The translations under genes and the position numbers were made by a program. Below, piece after piece: positions 6,919 through 9,445 of a stretch of 9,445 nucleotides of DNA (positions within the stretch are counted from its first letter, which is position 1; every line of letters begins with the position of its first letter). The notes under the pieces are model-generated. The model searched no databases. It was given only the letters and a program-made list of their open reading frames with translations, and was not told the DNA's origin. Origin of the DNA: Trueperaceae bacterium (lineage in GTDB: Bacteria; Deinococcota; Deinococci; Deinococcales; Trueperaceae); contig JAABSI010000102.1 in the NCBI GenBank assembly GCA_011390455.1, positions 1 through 9,445 on the forward strand. The letters are read 5' to 3'.

Positions 6919-8036
6919 CCGCAGCGACTGCCCCTGCAGCGGCCGGGCACCTCTGGCTCGCCGCCGGCGGGACGGGCGGGCACGTCTTCCCCGCCCTGGC
7001 GCTGGCCGCCGAAGCGCGCGCGGCCGGCTGGCGCACGACGCTGGTCGGCGCCGATGCCGGACCGGAAGCGGGCTGGGCGGCGGCGGCCGAGGTGCCCTTC
7101 CTCGGCCTCCCCGCAGGCAAGCTCGACCGCGCCCGCCCGGACCCCCGCGCGCTGGCGCGCGCGCTGCGCGGCGTGGGGGCCGGCGTCGCCGCGCTGCGGC
7201 GCGAGCGGCCCGACCTCGTCGTGGGCTTCGGTGGCTTCGCCAGCCTCCCGGCCGTCGCGGCCGCTTGGCTCACCCGCACCCCGTTCGTCCTGCACGAGAC
7301 GAACGCCTTCCCGGGGCTCGTGACGCGCACCTTCGCCCGCGCCGCGAAGCTCGTCGTGCTCACCCAGGCCGAGACCGCCACGCGCGTCTCCGCCGCGCGC
7401 ACGGCGGTGGTGGCGCTGCCCGTGCGCGAGCGGCGGGTGCCGCGGGCCGAAGCCCGCGCGGCGCTCGGGGTGCCGAGTCGTGCGCTGCTGACGCTGATCA
7501 TGGGCGGATCGCAAGGATCGGCGTACCTCAACGAGGCCGTCCCCCCAATCGCCGCCCGGCTGCAGGCGGAGCACCCCGAGCTCTGGGTCCTGCACCAGAC
7601 CGGACCGCGCTGGCGGGCGACCGTGGCCGACGCCGTCGGCGAGCGACCGCGTTACCTCCTCGAGGGCTTCGTGGATGCTACGGTCGCGTTCGCCGCAGCC
7701 GATCTCGCGGTGACCCGCGGCGGCTACGGCACCCTGGCCGACGCCGCGTTCCACGGCGTCCCGCTCGTCGTGGTCCCGCTTCCGAGCGCAGCCGAGGACC
7801 ACCAGCGCCACAACGCCGAGGCGCTCGCCGCGGCCGGCGCAGGGATGCGGGCGACCGAAGGCGCCGCAGACGAGCTCGAGACCGCCTGGCGTGCGCTGCT
7901 CGAGCCCGACCGACGCGCCGCGGCCGCCGCGGCCGCGCTGCGTCGCTCCCCCGCAGGGGGCGCCCATGCGCTGCTCGAGACCCTCACCCCCCTGGCGCGC
8001 GACCCCCACCGCGCGCCCCGCAGGAGCCGAACGTGA
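6915..8036 (+). CDS. murG: UDP-GlcNAc:lipid I N-acetylglucosaminyltransferase MurG
   Basis: Peripheral membrane GT-B glycosyltransferase of 373 residues that adds GlcNAc to lipid I, giving lipid II, on the cytoplasmic face. What is seen: the first glycine-rich loop AAGGTGGHVFPALALA (16-31), VVGFGGFASLPAVAAA (102-117), HETNAFPG (127-134), the start of the second domain at LIMGGSQGSAYLNEAV (194-209), then RGGYGTLADAAFHGVPLVVV (268-287) and SAAEDHQRHNAEAL (291-304). These match the family's GGTGGH, GfGGY, HEqN, GGSqGA, RAGA.T..E and DHQ..NA motifs, with modest changes: Thr for Gln in HEQN, and Asp for the Glu that binds the UDP-GlcNAc ribose in E. coli. The C terminus ends in a short basic tail (RDPHRAPRRSRT). 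The GTG start shares GTGA with the ftsW stop, without a clear ribosome binding site, so coupled translation is likely. It overlaps murC by four bases. Confidence 0.94.
   Translation: MTAATAPAAAGHLWLAAGGTGGHVFPALALAAEARAAGWRTTLVGADAGPEAGWAAAAEVPFLGLPAGKLDRARPDPRALARALRGVGAGVAALRRERPDLVVGFGGFASLPAVAAAWLTRTPFVLHETNAFPGLVTRTFARAAKLVVLTQAETATRVSAARTAVVALPVRERRVPRAEARAALGVPSRALLTLIMGGSQGSAYLNEAVPPIAARLQAEHPELWVLHQTGPRWRATVADAVGERPRYLLEGFVDATVAFAAADLAVTRGGYGTLADAAFHGVPLVVVPLPSAAEDHQRHNAEALAAAGAGMRATEGAADELETAWRALLEPDRRAAAAAAALRRSPAGGAHALLETLTPLARDPHRAPRRSRT
8022..8026 (+). promoter_or_regulatory. Ribosome binding site for murC
   Basis: AGGAG lies six bases before the GTG at 8033, inside the end of murG. 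It supports this GTG start, from which the protein begins directly with the expected HFMGIGGVSM nucleotide-binding loop. Confidence 0.7.
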
Positions 8037-9427
8037 CCCCCCACTACCACTTCATGGGCATCGGCGGCGTCAGCATGCAAGGCCTCGCCCGCTGGTACCG
8101 CGCCGAAGGTTTCCGGGTGTCGGGGTGCGACGCCGCCGACGGTCCGGCCCTCGCCGCGCTGCGCGCGGATGGCATCGCGGCCCTGGTCGGCCACGACCCG
8201 CGCCACCTCGACGACGACGTCGACCTGCTCGTGACCACGATGGCCGTGCCCCGCGGCCATCCGGAGGTCGCCCGAGCGCGCGCGTTGGGCATCGACGTGC
8301 GGCTGCGGATCGAGCTGCTCGCCGAGCTCTTCCGGCGCCGCAAGGCGATCGGCATCACCGGCACCCACGGCAAGAGCACGACCACCGGGATGGCCGCGGC
8401 GCTGATGATCGCGGCCGGCGTCGACCCCTCCGTGCAGGTGGGGGCGACGCTCCCGGGCCTGGTGGGCAACATGCGCCACGGTGGGGGTCCGCACCTGGTC
8501 GCCGAGGTCGACGAGTCCGACCCCGGCTTCGCCGACCTCAAAGCCCACGTCGCGGTCGTCACCAACCTCGAGGACGACCACGTGGCCGGGGAGTACGACG
8601 AACGCCGGAACTACCACGCCACCTTGGCCGACCTCGAGACGGCCGCCCGCCGCTACGCCGCGCAGGCCGACCACGTGCTGTATTGCGCGGATTGGCCGGG
8701 CCTGGACGCGCTCCTCGGCGACCATCCGCACACCTGGCGCTACGGCACCGCGGCCGACGCGGCCTACCGCGTGGAGGCGCTCGCCTTGCGCTCCGGTGGC
8801 GCGGAGTTCGCGCTGCGCCTCCCCGACGGCCGCCGCGCCGAGGTCCGGCTCGCGGTCCCCGGGCTCCACAACGTGATGAACGCCGCCGCCGCGCTCGCGG
8901 CCGTCGACCTCGCGGGCGTCGACGCCGTCGCCGCCGCCCCGGCGCTCGACGACTTCCGCGGCGTCGGGCGCCGCTGGCAGGTCTGGGGCGAGCCCCGCGG
9001 CGCCCAGGTGGTCGACGACTACGCCCACCATCCGACCGAAGTGCACGCGACGCTCACGGCCGCGCGCGCCACCGGCCGGCGGGTGCGCGCGGTGCTCCAG
9101 CCGCATCGCTGGGTCCGTACGGCGCGCCATTGGGCGGCGCTGGCCGACGCCGCCGCGCTCGCCGACGAGGTGCTGGTGCTCGACGTCTACGCCGCCGGTG
9201 AGACCGCCATCGCCGGCGTGGACGTCGAGCGCATCGTCGATCGGGTGCGGGCGGCCGGCTGCCACGCCGAGCGCCACACGCTCGCGAGCGCCACGGCGTA
9301 CTTGGCGGCGACGATCGCCGAGGGCGACCTGATCGTGACGCTCGGTGCCGGCGACGTCTGGCGCGTGGCCGAGGGCGTGATCGCGCAGACGCAGGCGGCG
9401 GACGGGGTCGGCGATGCGCGGCTCTGA
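8033..9427 (+). CDS. murC: UDP-N-acetylmuramate--L-alanine ligase MurC
   Basis: Cytoplasmic Mur ligase of 464 residues that attaches L-Ala to UDP-MurNAc with ATP, the first amino acid step. What is seen: N-terminal HFMGIGGVSMQGLA (6-19), matching the family's 'hfvGIGGiGMsgLA'; the ATP loop GITGTHGKSTTT (107-118) with Lys114; VAEVDESDPGF (157-166); TNLEDDHVAGEYDE (177-190); VPGLHNVMNAAAALA (275-289); FRGVGRRWQ (308-316); DDYAHHPTE (328-336); QPHRWVRT (356-363); and VYAAGETAIAGV (385-396). All expected MurC motifs are present and the length is normal. The start is GTG at 8033, overlapping the murG stop as GTGA. The C terminus overlaps the next frame by 14 bases. The whole N-terminal domain is retained, so MurC, not Mpl, is the right call. 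Confidence 0.96.
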   Translation: MTPHYHFMGIGGVSMQGLARWYRAEGFRVSGCDAADGPALAALRADGIAALVGHDPRHLDDDVDLLVTTMAVPRGHPEVARARALGIDVRLRIELLAELFRRRKAIGITGTHGKSTTTGMAAALMIAAGVDPSVQVGATLPGLVGNMRHGGGPHLVAEVDESDPGFADLKAHVAVVTNLEDDHVAGEYDERRNYHATLADLETAARRYAAQADHVLYCADWPGLDALLGDHPHTWRYGTAADAAYRVEALALRSGGAEFALRLPDGRRAEVRLAVPGLHNVMNAAAALAAVDLAGVDAVAAAPALDDFRGVGRRWQVWGEPRGAQVVDDYAHHPTEVHATLTAARATGRRVRAVLQPHRWVRTARHWAALADAAALADEVLVLDVYAAGETAIAGVDVERIVDRVRAAGCHAERHTLASATAYLAATIAEGDLIVTLGAGDVWRVAEGVIAQTQAADGVGDARL

Positions 9428-9445
9428 CCGGCCGACCGTGCCGCC
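9414..9445 (+). CDS. Start of the next gene, probably murB (partial)
   Basis: An ATG at 9414 opens a frame that overlaps the end of murC by 14 bases and is still open at the window edge (MRGSDRPTVP). A GTG at 9438 in the same frame, after the murC stop, is an alternative start. The ten visible residues carry no recognisable motif. Known of the cluster type: murB (UDP-N-acetylenolpyruvoylglucosamine reductase) often follows murC, then ftsQ. The murB call is therefore by position only; ddl or ftsQ are other options. Only a weak GGGG-type ribosome binding site (about 9404-9407) is visible. Confidence 0.35.
   Translation, partial: MRGSDRPTVP

Noticed and set aside
7724..9277. Long - strand open frame opposite murC
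   Set aside because: No motif or plausible start signal, and the + strand MurC is complete.

Overview
The window is a very GC-rich stretch of one bacterial chromosome. It is filled by a division and cell wall (dcw) cluster with every gene on the + strand. In order it holds the 3' end of rsmH (mraW), an ftsL-like gene, ftsI (division transpeptidase), murF, mraY, murD, ftsW, murG, murC, and the first codons of what is probably murB. Codon third positions are almost all G or C, which is why long open frames also appear on the opposite strand; I treat these as shadows. The gene order, the compact FtsI and the DDSIATR form of the MurD motif fit a high-GC member of the Deinococcota (Deinococcus/Truepera side). 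That placement is inference from recalled family patterns, not from a search.

Layout. Positions 1-1985 carry rsmH, ftsL and ftsI, which overlap each other by 4 to 10 bases. Positions 1986-2190 are the only real gap. It begins with two consecutive stem-loops, the first of which holds the ftsI stop codon in its loop. It continues with repeats of a GCGCACCGC-type motif, a short palindrome in a less GC-rich patch, and a further hairpin just before the murF ribosome binding site. Positions 2191-9427 carry murF, mraY, murD, ftsW, murG and murC, each overlapping the next by 4 to 19 bases. The last 32 bases open a new frame.

How the genes work together. MurC, MurD and MurF add amino acids to UDP-MurNAc in the cytoplasm. 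MraY moves the finished phospho-MurNAc-pentapeptide onto undecaprenyl phosphate (lipid I), and MurG adds GlcNAc (lipid II). FtsW polymerises lipid II at the septum and FtsI cross-links the new strands, with FtsL as a bitopic partner of that pair. MurE, which normally lies between ftsI and murF, is not in the window.

I see no new type of system here. The points worth a second look are deviations inside a classical cluster. MraY has Gly where the family's third catalytic Asp sits. FtsI lacks most of the usual periplasmic pedestal. FtsW has altered signature motifs. The one intergenic gap, at the place of the missing murE, is rich in possible RNA structure.
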